From Chloroflexota bacterium (GTDB taxonomy: Bacteria; Chloroflexota; Anaerolineae; Caldilineales; Caldilineaceae), in assembly GCA_003451595.1 (NCBI GenBank), contig DMDA01000130.1, positions 89,534 to 95,423 of the forward strand: a stretch of 5,890 nucleotides of DNA. The letters run 5' to 3'. Below, piece after piece: positions 1 to 5,890 of the stretch (position 1 is the first letter of the stretch; each line of letters opens with the position of its first letter). Made by a program: the position numbers and the translations under genes. The notes beneath the pieces are model-generated. The model was not told the DNA's origin. It worked only from the letters and a program-made list of their open reading frames with translations, and ran no database searches.

Positions 1-468
1 GCCGATCGCCGCTGGTGGGGCGTGCGCGCGCTGGCGGTGTGCGGTGGGGCAGCAGTTGTCCCTGACGTGACGGCGCGCCTGACCGACGCCGATCCTGCCG
101 TCCGCGCAGCAGCATTGCTGACGCTGGCGCATCTCCATCAACGCTACCCGGAGGCCGTGACGCCCTCTCTCGACCGCGTGGCCGAATGCCTGCGCGATGA
201 CGATGGCATGGTGCGTCAGGTCGCCGCCGATGCCCTGGCCCAGTGTGGCGATGACGCAGTGCCCGCTCTGGCGCGCATTCTCTTTGAGCAGAACCATGAG
301 GGCGCACGCACACGCGCCGCCAGCGCGTTGCGCAAAATCGCCACGATGAAAGCGGCGGGCGTGCTTTACGCATTGCTGAACGATCCGAATCATCTGGTGC
401 GAGCCTATGCCTACGAGGGTCTGGATGACATGGGCTTACTCGAAACCGTGCTGGTCATGCCGCAATGA
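1..468 (+). CDS. HEAT-repeat protein, 3' part only
   Basis: The reading frame is open from base 1 and ends at TGA 466-468, giving 155 residues; the true start lies outside the window. A GTG at 22 is in frame, but the repeat pattern already runs through it, so it is not taken as the start. The visible part is alpha-helical and shows about four HEAT-like units. Each is marked by an Asp/Val-Arg turn followed by an Ala/Leu-rich helix: DPAVR at residues 31-35, the DDGMVR segment at 67-72, EGARTR at 100-105 and DPNHLVR at 128-134. The third unit carries the typical 'AADALAQCGDDAVPALARIL' pattern. Such repeats form a curved protein-binding scaffold, and similar units occur in PBS-lyase HEAT-like proteins. 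No catalytic motif or membrane segment is visible. The specific role is unknown and cannot be set from the C-terminal part alone. Confidence 0.78.
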   Translation, partial: ADRRWWGVRALAVCGGAAVVPDVTARLTDADPAVRAAALLTLAHLHQRYPEAVTPSLDRVAECLRDDDGMVRQVAADALAQCGDDAVPALARILFEQNHEGARTRAASALRKIATMKAAGVLYALLNDPNHLVRAYAYEGLDDMGLLETVLVMPQ

Positions 469-531
469 TGACGCACTGCATCTATCATTGCCGCTATCGT
501 TGCGTTTTGTTTCCCGTCTTATCGAGGCTGA

Positions 532-540
532 TGCTATAAT
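532..540 (+). promoter_or_regulatory. Extended -10 promoter of the lipoprotein gene
   Basis: TGCTATAAT is a perfect TATAAT hexamer (535-540) with the extended TGn element in front. The -35 region is poor: TTCCCG at 511-516 with an 18-base spacer matches only the first bases of TTGACA, as is common for extended -10 promoters. Transcription would begin near 546-548. It lies in the 121-base gap after the HEAT-repeat gene, so the lipoprotein gene probably has its own transcript. Confidence 0.6.
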
Positions 541-640
541 GGCCGTTGTGCCTGCGTTCGTCAGTTAGCTAAGGTTCAAGAAATGGCTTATGAACGGTAA
601 ATTACTGAATAGTACGCACCGCTTCACAGCGGGACATTGG

Positions 641-1711
641 ATGCGGAACAGACGAGCGGCGTTGTCGCTGCTACTACTCGTTACCGCTTTGATCGTGGGC
701 GGCTGCACTGCATCGGCAGCCACTGTGCAGAATGCCGCCAGCATCGCTGACGCTGCGTTGCCGCCAGCGATCACGACAGTCATCGAGCCGCTGGACGCCT
801 ATCAGACGCCTGGCGACGACGCCAAATCCCCGCTGCCTACACCCACTGCCACACCAACATCAGATGCACCATTGCGCATCGTCATCGCCAGCCAGGTGCG
901 CGCCAATCTGCGCAGCGGACCTGGCACGACGTTCGACATCGTGGCCAAGGCGAATCCCGGCTTGACCTTTGACGTAATCGGGCGCAGTGAGGATGGCGGC
1001 TGGTATCAGGTCGCCACCAATGTTGCGGGTATCACCCCTGTCGAAGGCCAGAGCGCCGACAAGGGGTGGGTGGCCGCCGAGCTGGTGCGCGTGGCCGGGG
1101 AGGGTGACGCCCCTGTCGTTGCGACCGGCGCCGATATTCTGCTGAAGCCTGACCTGTCGGCAGAGTGGGCAGTGAACTGGAAATGCGATTCTGAGCGTTG
1201 TCAGATCAAAGAGTGCGCGGCTGAAGTGAAGGCGGTGGTCAATCGCGCCCCTAGTGGCGGCTATCTGCCCGTCGAGCACACTGTCACCTGGGATGACGCC
1301 TGTTTCTCCACCGATGCCTGGACCTTCGATGTTAGCCAGAGCACCGGCGAGGAACGCACTGGCGAAGCGAAGCAGAACTTTCTGTACGGCTACTGGCTGG
1401 GCGCCAAACCCGGCGACCCGACGGGAGTGTTGCCCTTGGCCGATGGTAAGGGCGTCGAGGTCTACTGCACCGGGCCGCACACCGTCGAAATTGAAGAAGG
1501 CGGTGGCTGGACGACCGTCTATCAGGGCAACACCTGCCACGATGTCAACACTGGTATGCTGGCCTACATGAACTACACCAAGCGCTGGCTCTTCACCGGC
1601 GATTACGACGGCAAAACCTACGCACGTGCGTTCTTTGGCGATGTCGAGCAACTCGAGCAGCGCCTGGTTACGGCGAACACGTCACTGGCGTTGGTCGAAA
1701 AGAAGCAGTAG
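641..1711 (+). CDS. SH3b-domain lipoprotein with Cys-containing C-terminal region
   Basis: The product is a predicted secreted lipoprotein of 356 residues. The ATG at 641 gives a compact signal peptide: a basic MRNRR start, a Leu/Val-rich core and a lipobox ending VGGC, with Cys22 as the lipid-modified residue. An in-frame ATG at 590 adds 17 residues (373 aa) and cannot be excluded; a modest GGGA lies at 631-634 before the chosen start. After a Ser/Thr/Pro/Ala linker (about residues 60-77, with PTPTATPTS), a bacterial SH3 domain spans about 78-151. It shows RANLRSGPGTTFDIVA, GGWYQV and a closing GWV. Such domains often bind cell-wall peptide or other surface ligands. The remaining ~190 residues contain six cysteines (182, 187, 192, 221, 276, 299) and several Trp/Tyr. 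I do not recognise this part; disulfides are plausible outside the membrane. It has its own promoter and terminator, so it is probably monocistronic. Confidence 0.82.
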   Translation: MRNRRAALSLLLLVTALIVGGCTASAATVQNAASIADAALPPAITTVIEPLDAYQTPGDDAKSPLPTPTATPTSDAPLRIVIASQVRANLRSGPGTTFDIVAKANPGLTFDVIGRSEDGGWYQVATNVAGITPVEGQSADKGWVAAELVRVAGEGDAPVVATGADILLKPDLSAEWAVNWKCDSERCQIKECAAEVKAVVNRAPSGGYLPVEHTVTWDDACFSTDAWTFDVSQSTGEERTGEAKQNFLYGYWLGAKPGDPTGVLPLADGKGVEVYCTGPHTVEIEEGGGWTTVYQGNTCHDVNTGMLAYMNYTKRWLFTGDYDGKTYARAFFGDVEQLEQRLVTANTSLALVEKKQ

Positions 1712-1738
1712 CGCCAACTTCTCGTTTAGACAACAGCC

Positions 1739-1790
1739 AACGTCCCCAGTTAGCCGCCACCTTTGTCGCTAACTGGGGACGTTTTGTTTT
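1739..1790 (+). terminator. Intrinsic terminator between convergent genes
   Basis: A perfect inverted repeat pairs AACGTCCCCAGTTAGC (1739-1754) with GCTAACTGGGGACGTT (1768-1783) around a 13-base loop. It is followed on the + strand by TTTTGTTTT (1782-1790). It starts 27 bases after the lipoprotein stop. On the - strand the hairpin lies about 40 bases beyond the aminotransferase stop but has no T run there, so it may only partly serve that gene. The 1712-1823 gap holds nothing else I can identify. Confidence 0.88.
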
Positions 1791-1823
1791 GCCTGCGCAA
1801 CCGGGCGTTGATTGGCTTGGCCT

Positions 1824-3167
1824 CTACGCCAGCCCGTCGATGACGCTGCCCAGGATATCCACGATCTGATCCACTTCGTCGGCGTTGATCATCAGCGGCG
1901 GCGCAAACGCCATCGTTGCACCAACGTTGCGGCTTCGCAGCCCGCGCGCCAGACAGGCATTGTAGATTTCGAGCGCTTTAGCCGGATCGGGTTCACGCGT
2001 CTCCTTGTCCTTCACAATCTCAACGCCGCAGAGCAGCCCGCGCCCGCGCACTTCACCGACAATCGGGAAATCGAGCAACTTTTCGAGACCCGCCTTGAGC
2101 CGTTCGCCCATCACCCGGCTGTTTTCGAGCAGATGCTCACGCTCGATGATCTCCAGGTTCTTGAGACCGACCGCGCACGCCGCCGCATGACCAGAATAGG
2201 TGTAGCCGTGCATCCAGGTGTCTTCGGGCGGCGCGTTGTCGATCACCTCGCGGATCGCGTCGGAAATCTGGATGCCGCCGAGCTGTAAGTAGCCGCTGGT
2301 GATGCCCTTGGCAAAGGACATGATGTCGGGGCGCAGCTCCCAGTGATGCTGCCCAAACCACAGCCCCGTGCGGCCAAAGCTACAGATCACCTCGTCGGCG
2401 ATCAGCAGCACGTCGTACTTGTCGCAGATCGCGCGCACCAGCGGAAAGTAGTCGTCTGGCGGCACAATCACCCCGCCCACGCCCTGGATCGGTTCGGCGA
2501 TGAAGGCAGCGACCGTCTCCGGTCCCTGGCGCAGAATCTCTTCCTCCAGCGCCCGCGCCGCCGCCTGCCCGACCGTTTCGCCGGGACGGATGTCGCCGGT
2601 GTAGCGATAGGGATTCGGCGCCGGGATGTGCGAGAAACCAGGCGAGAGCGGCCCAAACATAGTGTGATAGCGCGGAATGCCGGTGGCGGCAGTGGCGGCG
2701 ACGGTGATGCCGTGATAGGCGCCTTGCCGTGAGATGATCTTGAACTTGTCTTTCTTGCCGAGCCGATGCCAGTAGTAGCGCGCGGTCTTGAACGCCGAAT
2801 CGTTGGACTCGGAGCCGCCCGACGTGAAGAAGGTTGTATTGAGCGTGGGGTGGGCCATGCCGGCCATGCGGTGCGCCAGCTCAGCCGCCGGCGGCGTCGT
2901 CATGCCCACGAAGTTGGAGGTGAAGGCGATCTTGCGCATCTGCGCCGCCGCGACTTCGGGCAGTTCCTGGTTGCCGTAGCCGATGTTGACATTCCACAAG
3001 CCAGCCATACCGTCGAGCACCGTGCGCCCGTCGGTGGTGTGCAGCCAGACGCCCTCGGCGCGGTCGACGACCAGTGGGTTGGCATGTTGCTTGGGATGAT
3101 GCAGGGGATGCAGTTGTTGTTTGTCGTGTTCGACCACGGTGGCGTGGTCGAGAGCCATGTTTTGCAT
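1824..3167 (-). CDS. Class III PLP-dependent aminotransferase (omega-aminotransferase type)
   Basis: This is a complete 447-residue enzyme of the class III (fold type I) aminotransferases, which move an omega-amino group from an amine or omega-amino acid to pyruvate or 2-oxoglutarate. Visible landmarks (numbered from the chosen start) are the early LWNVNIGYGN segment (57-66), SGGSESND (116-123) for cofactor phosphate binding, YHG (151-153), the ADEV motif with Asp258, FGRTG (264-268), and SFAKGITSGY with the predicted Schiff-base Lys287. HGYTYSGH (320-327) and the RGRG stretch near 374-377 also fit. The overall pattern resembles amine:pyruvate aminotransferases such as the SpuC/omega-transaminase group more than GabT, but the substrate cannot be read from sequence. 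The start at 3167 is preferred because GAGGT lies 4 bases upstream; an in-frame ATG at 3221 would add 18 low-quality residues without a ribosome site. No clear promoter was found upstream. Confidence 0.93.
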   Translation of the reverse strand: MQNMALDHATVVEHDKQQLHPLHHPKQHANPLVVDRAEGVWLHTTDGRTVLDGMAGLWNVNIGYGNQELPEVAAAQMRKIAFTSNFVGMTTPPAAELAHRMAGMAHPTLNTTFFTSGGSESNDSAFKTARYYWHRLGKKDKFKIISRQGAYHGITVAATAATGIPRYHTMFGPLSPGFSHIPAPNPYRYTGDIRPGETVGQAAARALEEEILRQGPETVAAFIAEPIQGVGGVIVPPDDYFPLVRAICDKYDVLLIADEVICSFGRTGLWFGQHHWELRPDIMSFAKGITSGYLQLGGIQISDAIREVIDNAPPEDTWMHGYTYSGHAAACAVGLKNLEIIEREHLLENSRVMGERLKAGLEKLLDFPIVGEVRGRGLLCGVEIVKDKETREPDPAKALEIYNACLARGLRSRNVGATMAFAPPLMINADEVDQIVDILGSVIDGLA

Positions 3168-3170
3168 GAT

Positions 3171-3176
3171 GACCTC
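3171..3176 (-). promoter_or_regulatory. Ribosome binding site that sets the aminotransferase start
   Basis: On the minus strand GAGGTC is followed by ATC and then the ATG at 3167, so GAGGT sits 4 bases before the start. The alternative upstream ATG at 3221 has only AT-rich sequence before it. This favours a 447-residue protein over a 465-residue one. Confidence 0.7.
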
Positions 3177-3238
3177 AGTTTTTACATGATCTAATGAAAG
3201 AGAACTATCGAATGACGACATTAAAGTGATATGCGATA

Positions 3239-3302
3239 GAGAAACCGAGTTTCTTGGCCGTCGATTCGGTCAGGGCTGTGCTGACCAGAAACTCGGTTTC
3301 TC
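3239..3302. repeat. Intergenic inverted repeat with palindromic arms
   Basis: GAGAAACCGAGTTTCT (3239-3254) is the exact reverse complement of AGAAACTCGGTTTCTC (3287-3302), a perfect 16-base pairing around a 32-base spacer. Each arm is also a small palindrome, AGAAAC-nnn-GTTTCT, so single-strand DNA or RNA could fold in more than one way. It lies 14 bases beyond the stop of the endonuclease gene and 71 bases before the aminotransferase start. There is no T run next to it on either strand, so a simple intrinsic terminator is unlikely. No target-site duplication is visible. It looks like a dispersed repeat unit, but no second copy occurs in this window. Confidence 0.75.
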
Positions 3303-3316
3303 AAAGTAGCAATGCT

Positions 3317-3691
3317 TTAGCTGATCGGTGTTGATGCAGCGACACCCAGAATCAGAACTGGGATGTCAATATCAGCCACACCGCGCTGCTCCAAATCCCA
3401 GATGAACTGCTCGAAGTAGGAAACGCCGGTCGACATTTCTTCAGCAAACACCTTCACTGGCACGATTTCGACGCCGACGTCGATTACGCCGAGATTGTGG
3501 AAGATAGTCATCTTTGCACACACGTTGTAGAGAGTCCTGCCGGGCATTGTTTTTTCGAGGCTAGTTTTGGTCTTGCAGAGCGAACTGTCAACCGATGTGA
3601 TCGCCTGCTCGATTTCTGCCAGTTCTGCCCCAAACCTTTCCTCAATTATCTCTCTACCGAGGTTGAAGGAATAGATGCCCGCAATGATCAT
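3317..3691 (-). CDS. BglII/BstYI-family restriction endonuclease lacking its catalytic core (in-frame internal deletion)
   Basis: The 124-residue product matches the two ends of BstYI-like type II endonucleases from memory. The N-terminal part (1-56) has the IYS start, a Glu-rich helix, a VDSSLCKTKTS segment and EKTMPGRTLY. The C-terminal part (from about 58) has IDVGVEIVPVK (70-80), EEMSTGVSYFEQ (84-95) and a final PVLILGVA (111-118). BstYI is about 200 residues; about 80 are absent here, between residues 56 and 58. In that family the missing block carries the Asp and Glu-x-Gln metal-binding residues, so the protein should not cut DNA. Start and stop are intact and the frame is open, so it could still be made. 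Its ATG overlaps the methyltransferase stop as ATGA, with AAGGGTGAG 5 bases before the ATG, which suggests coupled translation. It may be a decaying gene, an assembly collapse or, less likely, a retained DNA-binding remnant. Confidence 0.85.
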   Translation of the reverse strand: MIIAGIYSFNLGREIIEERFGAELAEIEQAITSVDSSLCKTKTSLEKTMPGRTLYNVCAKMTIFHNLGVIDVGVEIVPVKVFAEEMSTGVSYFEQFIWDLEQRGVADIDIPVLILGVAASTPIS

Positions 3692-4677
3692 TCGTACTCA
3701 CCCTTGCTTTCTAGCAACCGGTCCTGGCGGGCGTCCTTCCATTCATCGGGAATCTGCGAAACTTTTTCCGTACCTGTCGGCTGATGCACCGGTCTTCCAA
3801 GCGGGCGACGGCGCAGTGTTCCGTTGAAATGCTCTGCTAGACGCTGCCGGGCAATCGCAGCATATTCTTCCTCCTTTTCGCAGCCAATGGCACGCCGGCT
3901 ATGCATCACCGCTGCAATCAACGACGAGCCGACGCCCATGTAGGGATCGAAAACCCAATCGCCTTCATTGCTAAGCGCCAGAACACATCTTTCCACCAAT
4001 TCGATTGGAAACTGGCAAGGATGAATTGTCTTCTCTGGGTGATTCGACTTGACATTCGGAATGTCCCAGACCAGGTCTTCCCAGTCCTGGACGACAACTT
4101 CCCAGAAATCGGATGGATTCTTGCCCAACGGGTTGCCTGACGGTTTTCCTTTGTTCGGTCCCTTGAAGTGACGTTTGCCAGGATACTTGGCAGGCACGCG
4201 CACATCATCAAGGTTAAAGACATACTTGTCCGTCTTCGAGAACCACAAGATCGTCTCGTAGCGCCCCGAAAAACGCTTGGAGGCGTGCAAACCATGCCCA
4301 AATTTCCAAATGATCCGGTTGCGCAGTTTCATGCCCAACGCTTTGAAGATCGGATAATAGAGCACATCCAGCGGATACACCTCGCCATTCTCGACAAAGT
4401 TGCCGACCTGCCAGCAAAGGTTGCCGTCGTCAGCCAACACGCGATGAAGTTGAGCGATCAGCTTGCTTTGCTCGTGCAGGTAATGCTCGATAGAGACGCG
4501 ATCTTCGTACTGCTTGCCGAGATTGTACGGCGGTGATGTGATCACCAACGTAACCGATCGATCGGGAATCTGCTGGACAAAGCTGTTGACATCGCCTGTC
4601 CCCAACACAATCTCTGCATCCTGACTGTACTGAGTTGCAATCGATGCAGCGGATCGAAACAAAGGCATATCGCTCAT
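3688..4677 (-). CDS. Type II DNA methyltransferase, beta class, probably N4-cytosine specific
   Basis: This 329-residue enzyme would transfer a methyl group from S-adenosylmethionine to DNA and protect the target of the adjacent nuclease. The motif order is that of the beta class. Catalytic motif IV is TSPPY (47-51), in the form typical of N4-cytosine enzymes. GRYETILWFSK (138-148) follows, then a variable basic region (about 160-200) likely used in target recognition, motif X in HPEKTIHPCQFP (213-224), and the SAM-binding motif I FDPYMGVGSS (243-252). GCEKEEEY (265-272) gives the acidic residue after strand 2. Neighbouring a BglII/BstYI-type nuclease, the target is inferred to be RGATCY-like, with m4C. 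The start at 4677 is chosen because the longer in-frame opening from 4989 would overlap the divergent oxidase gene and encodes a non-conserved, Arg-rich tail. No motif appears damaged. Confidence 0.9.
   Translation of the reverse strand: MSDMPLFRSAASIATQYSQDAEIVLGTGDVNSFVQQIPDRSVTLVITSPPYNLGKQYEDRVSIEHYLHEQSKLIAQLHRVLADDGNLCWQVGNFVENGEVYPLDVLYYPIFKALGMKLRNRIIWKFGHGLHASKRFSGRYETILWFSKTDKYVFNLDDVRVPAKYPGKRHFKGPNKGKPSGNPLGKNPSDFWEVVVQDWEDLVWDIPNVKSNHPEKTIHPCQFPIELVERCVLALSNEGDWVFDPYMGVGSSLIAAVMHSRRAIGCEKEEEYAAIARQRLAEHFNGTLRRRPLGRPVHQPTGTEKVSQIPDEWKDARQDRLLESKGEYE
3697..3705 (-). promoter_or_regulatory. Ribosome binding site inside the methyltransferase 3' end
   Basis: On the minus strand AAGGGTGAG ends 5 bases before the ATG of the endonuclease gene at 3691. 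It lies within the last codons of the methyltransferase, whose TGA overlaps that ATG. The arrangement suits termination-reinitiation, making nuclease only after methyltransferase. Confidence 0.5.
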
Positions 4678-4762
4678 GGTTCGTATTCTTTTCTGCCCGA
4701 ACTCCTGTGTTTGCCAAATCCTGGCGGTGGGACGCGTCTCGGAAGCTTCCCGCCTTGACTGG

Positions 4763-4771
4763 ATTATAACA
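4763..4771 (-). promoter_or_regulatory. Extended -10 promoter of the restriction-modification operon
   Basis: On the minus strand TGTTATAAT contains a perfect TATAAT (plus-strand 4763-4768) with the TGn extension. No convincing -35 hexamer is seen at 16-18 bases. The start of transcription would fall near 4756, leaving a leader of about 80 bases before the methyltransferase ATG. It has the same extended -10 form as the promoter at 532-540. No controller-protein gene or obvious operator repeat is present. Confidence 0.55.
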
Positions 4772-4794
4772 GCATCAATCATCACAAGGTGATT

Positions 4795-4824
4795 TTCAGA
4801 CACATCGTCGTCGTTCGCTACAAT
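4795..4824 (+). promoter_or_regulatory. Candidate promoter of the L-2-hydroxyglutarate oxidase gene
   Basis: TTCAGA (4795-4800) and TACAAT (4819-4824) are separated by 18 bases; they match the consensus at 4 and 5 of 6 positions. Transcription would begin near 4831, about 38 bases before the ATG. It lies back to back with the operon promoter at 4763-4771. A stray TTGACT at 4755-4760 has no matching -10 at the right distance. Confidence 0.4.
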
Positions 4825-4860
4825 GCAGAAGTGTTGTGACCAAAGACGGTTGCACAGAAA

Positions 4861-4866
4861 GAGGAG
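4861..4866 (+). promoter_or_regulatory. Ribosome binding site of the oxidase gene
   Basis: GAGGAG lies directly before CC and the ATG at 4869. The GAGG part is 4 bases from the start, close but usable. It fixes the start, because the FAD-binding strand begins only three residues later. Confidence 0.65.
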
Positions 4867-4868
4867 CC

Positions 4869-5890
4869 ATGCATTTCGAGGTTGCGATTGTCGGCGGCGG
4901 GATTGTCGGGCTGGCGACGGCGTTGGCGTTACAGGAACAAGGCGCGCGGTCGCTCGTTGTGCTCGAAGCGGAGACGCAAGTTGCTGCACACCAGACGGGC
5001 CATAATAGCGGCGTGATTCACGCTGGCGTCTACTATCGCCCCGGTTCGCTCAAGGCAAAGCTATGTGCGGAGGGGCGCCAGGCGCTCTATGCATTTTGCG
5101 AAGAAGAAGGGATCGCCCACGATCGCTGCGGCAAGTTGATCGTCGCATCCAGCGAAGCCGAACGCGCGCGCCTCGACGCGCTGGCGGAACGCGCGCAAGC
5201 CAATGGTCTCGCGCCCAGACGGCTGGCGGCGGGCGAATTGCACGAGTACGAACCGCACGTCGCCGGTGTGGCCGGGCTGTGGATCGCCGAGACTGGCATC
5301 GTCGATTACAAGGCGGTGGCGGCGGCTTATGCGCGGCGGGTGCGCGAGCACGGCGGCGAGATTCGCACTGGCTGGCGGCTGGCGAGCGTGCGCCGCCAAC
5401 CTGAGCACCTGACGATCATCTCAACCCGCGAGGAGGCGATCACCTGCGCGCACTTGATCACCTGCGCGGGCTTGCAGGCGGATCGCGTGGCGCGGCTGTG
5501 CGGCGTCGAGCCGGGTGTGCGCATCACGCCCTTCCGCGGCGAATACTACGAACTGACGCCCGACGCCCGCCATCTCGTGCGCAACCTGATCTATCCGGTT
5601 CCCAACCCCAACTTCCCGTTTCTTGGCGTCCACTTCACGCGCAAGATCGATGGCAACATCGAGGCTGGCCCCAACGCAGTGCTGGCGTTCAAGCGCGAAG
5701 GCTATCGCAAAAGCAGTTTCTCCCTGCGCGACGCGCTTGACGTGGCTGGCTACCCCGGCTTCTGGCGACTGGCGACGCGCTACTGGCAGACCGGCATCGG
5801 CGAGTTCTATCGCTCATACAGCAAATATGCCTTCTGGCGGGCGCTGCGCGTGCTCGTTCCGGCGCTCGAGGCGCAGCATCTGCAGCCAGC
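4869..5890 (+). CDS. lhgO: L-2-hydroxyglutarate oxidase, 5' part (cut by window end)
   Basis: The frame runs from the ATG at 4869 to the window end without a stop, giving 340 residues. The E. coli enzyme has 422, so about 80 are missing, including the C-terminal FAD-binding end. The family uses FAD to oxidise L-2-hydroxyglutarate to 2-oxoglutarate and passes electrons to the membrane quinone pool. The N-terminus has the dinucleotide-binding fold GGGIVGL (9-15), with Glu33 at the end of the second strand to hold the adenine ribose. TGHNSGVIHAGVYY (43-56) and the family-specific IYPVPNPNFPFLGVHFTR (241-258) followed by AGPNAVLAF (266-274) identify it rather than a general DAO-type or glycerol-3-phosphate dehydrogenase. 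The sequence shows no frameshift. It is transcribed away from the methyltransferase gene, with 191 bases between the two starts that hold promoters for both directions. A remaining doubt is only the exact substrate. Confidence 0.92.
   Translation, partial: MHFEVAIVGGGIVGLATALALQEQGARSLVVLEAETQVAAHQTGHNSGVIHAGVYYRPGSLKAKLCAEGRQALYAFCEEEGIAHDRCGKLIVASSEAERARLDALAERAQANGLAPRRLAAGELHEYEPHVAGVAGLWIAETGIVDYKAVAAAYARRVREHGGEIRTGWRLASVRRQPEHLTIISTREEAITCAHLITCAGLQADRVARLCGVEPGVRITPFRGEYYELTPDARHLVRNLIYPVPNPNFPFLGVHFTRKIDGNIEAGPNAVLAFKREGYRKSSFSLRDALDVAGYPGFWRLATRYWQTGIGEFYRSYSKYAFWRALRVLVPALEAQHLQP

Noticed and set aside
471..512. Possible terminator after the HEAT-repeat gene (ACGCA...TGCGT then TTTTGTTT)
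   Set aside because: The stem is only five pairs around a 25-base loop, too weak to call although the T run is suggestive.
583..600. Five-codon open frame overlapping the upstream in-frame ATG of the lipoprotein gene, with AAGG 8 bases before it
   Set aside because: Too short to judge. It has no regulatory amino-acid run or attenuator hairpin, so a leader peptide cannot be supported.
860..1651. Long minus-strand open frame (263 codons) opposite the lipoprotein gene
   Set aside because: It is antisense to a well-supported lipoprotein with signal peptide, SH3b domain, promoter and terminator. Its protein shows no recognisable domain and is explained by GC-rich codon bias.
1812..3194. Plus-strand open frames opposite the aminotransferase
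   Set aside because: They are shadows of a gene with complete catalytic motifs, and they encode Arg/His-rich sequences without family resemblance.
4554..4565. 12-base palindrome CCGATCGATCGG
   Set aside because: It lies inside methyltransferase coding sequence as Pro-Asp-Arg-Ser codons and is probably chance; it is not an operator position.
4678..4989. 104-codon N-terminal extension of the methyltransferase
   Set aside because: It would run through the divergent intergenic region and into the oxidase coding sequence. It is Arg/Ser-rich and unlike the family, which begins shortly before the TSPPY motif.

Overview
The window looks like a moderately high-GC bacterial chromosome. The most suggestive phylum is Chloroflexota: it has a lipoprotein with a Thr/Pro-rich linker and a bacterial SH3 domain, a HEAT-repeat protein, and a dispersed-looking AGAAAC/GTTTCT hairpin repeat. 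This assignment is an inference from style of content; no rRNA or marker gene is present. I see no tRNA, rRNA, CRISPR array, transposase or replication origin. No stretch over 300 bases lacks a gene.

Layout, left to right. (1) 1-468 (+) is the 3' end of a HEAT-repeat protein. (2) 641-1711 (+) is a lipoprotein with an SH3b domain and a six-cysteine C-terminal region of unknown function. It is preceded by a strong extended -10 promoter (532-540) and followed by a long perfect hairpin with a T-rich tail (1739-1790). (3) 1824-3167 (-) is a complete class III PLP aminotransferase that converges on the lipoprotein gene. (4) 3239-3302 is an inverted-repeat element between genes. (5) 3317-4677 (-) is a restriction-modification operon: a beta-class methyltransferase of N4-cytosine type, overlapping by ATGA a BglII/BstYI-type endonuclease gene. 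(6) 4869-5890 (+) is the 5' part of an L-2-hydroxyglutarate oxidase gene, transcribed divergently from the methyltransferase and cut by the window end.

The most interesting point is the restriction gene. Its N-terminal and C-terminal thirds match BstYI-like endonucleases as I remember them. About 80 residues between, the part that carries the D...ExQ catalytic core in that family, are missing without any frame disruption. The methyltransferase keeps all its recognisable motifs. The likely state is a modification enzyme that stays active beside a catalytically dead nuclease. By hand count the window has 43 GATC sites, and none is RGATCY, the BstYI-type target. That fits past or present selection by such a system, but the sample is small.

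The restriction-modification segment has visibly lower GC than its flanks, which suggests acquisition by transfer. It separates a class III aminotransferase from the L-2-hydroxyglutarate oxidase gene. Both could serve amino-acid or glutarate catabolism, but nothing in the sequence proves that they work together.
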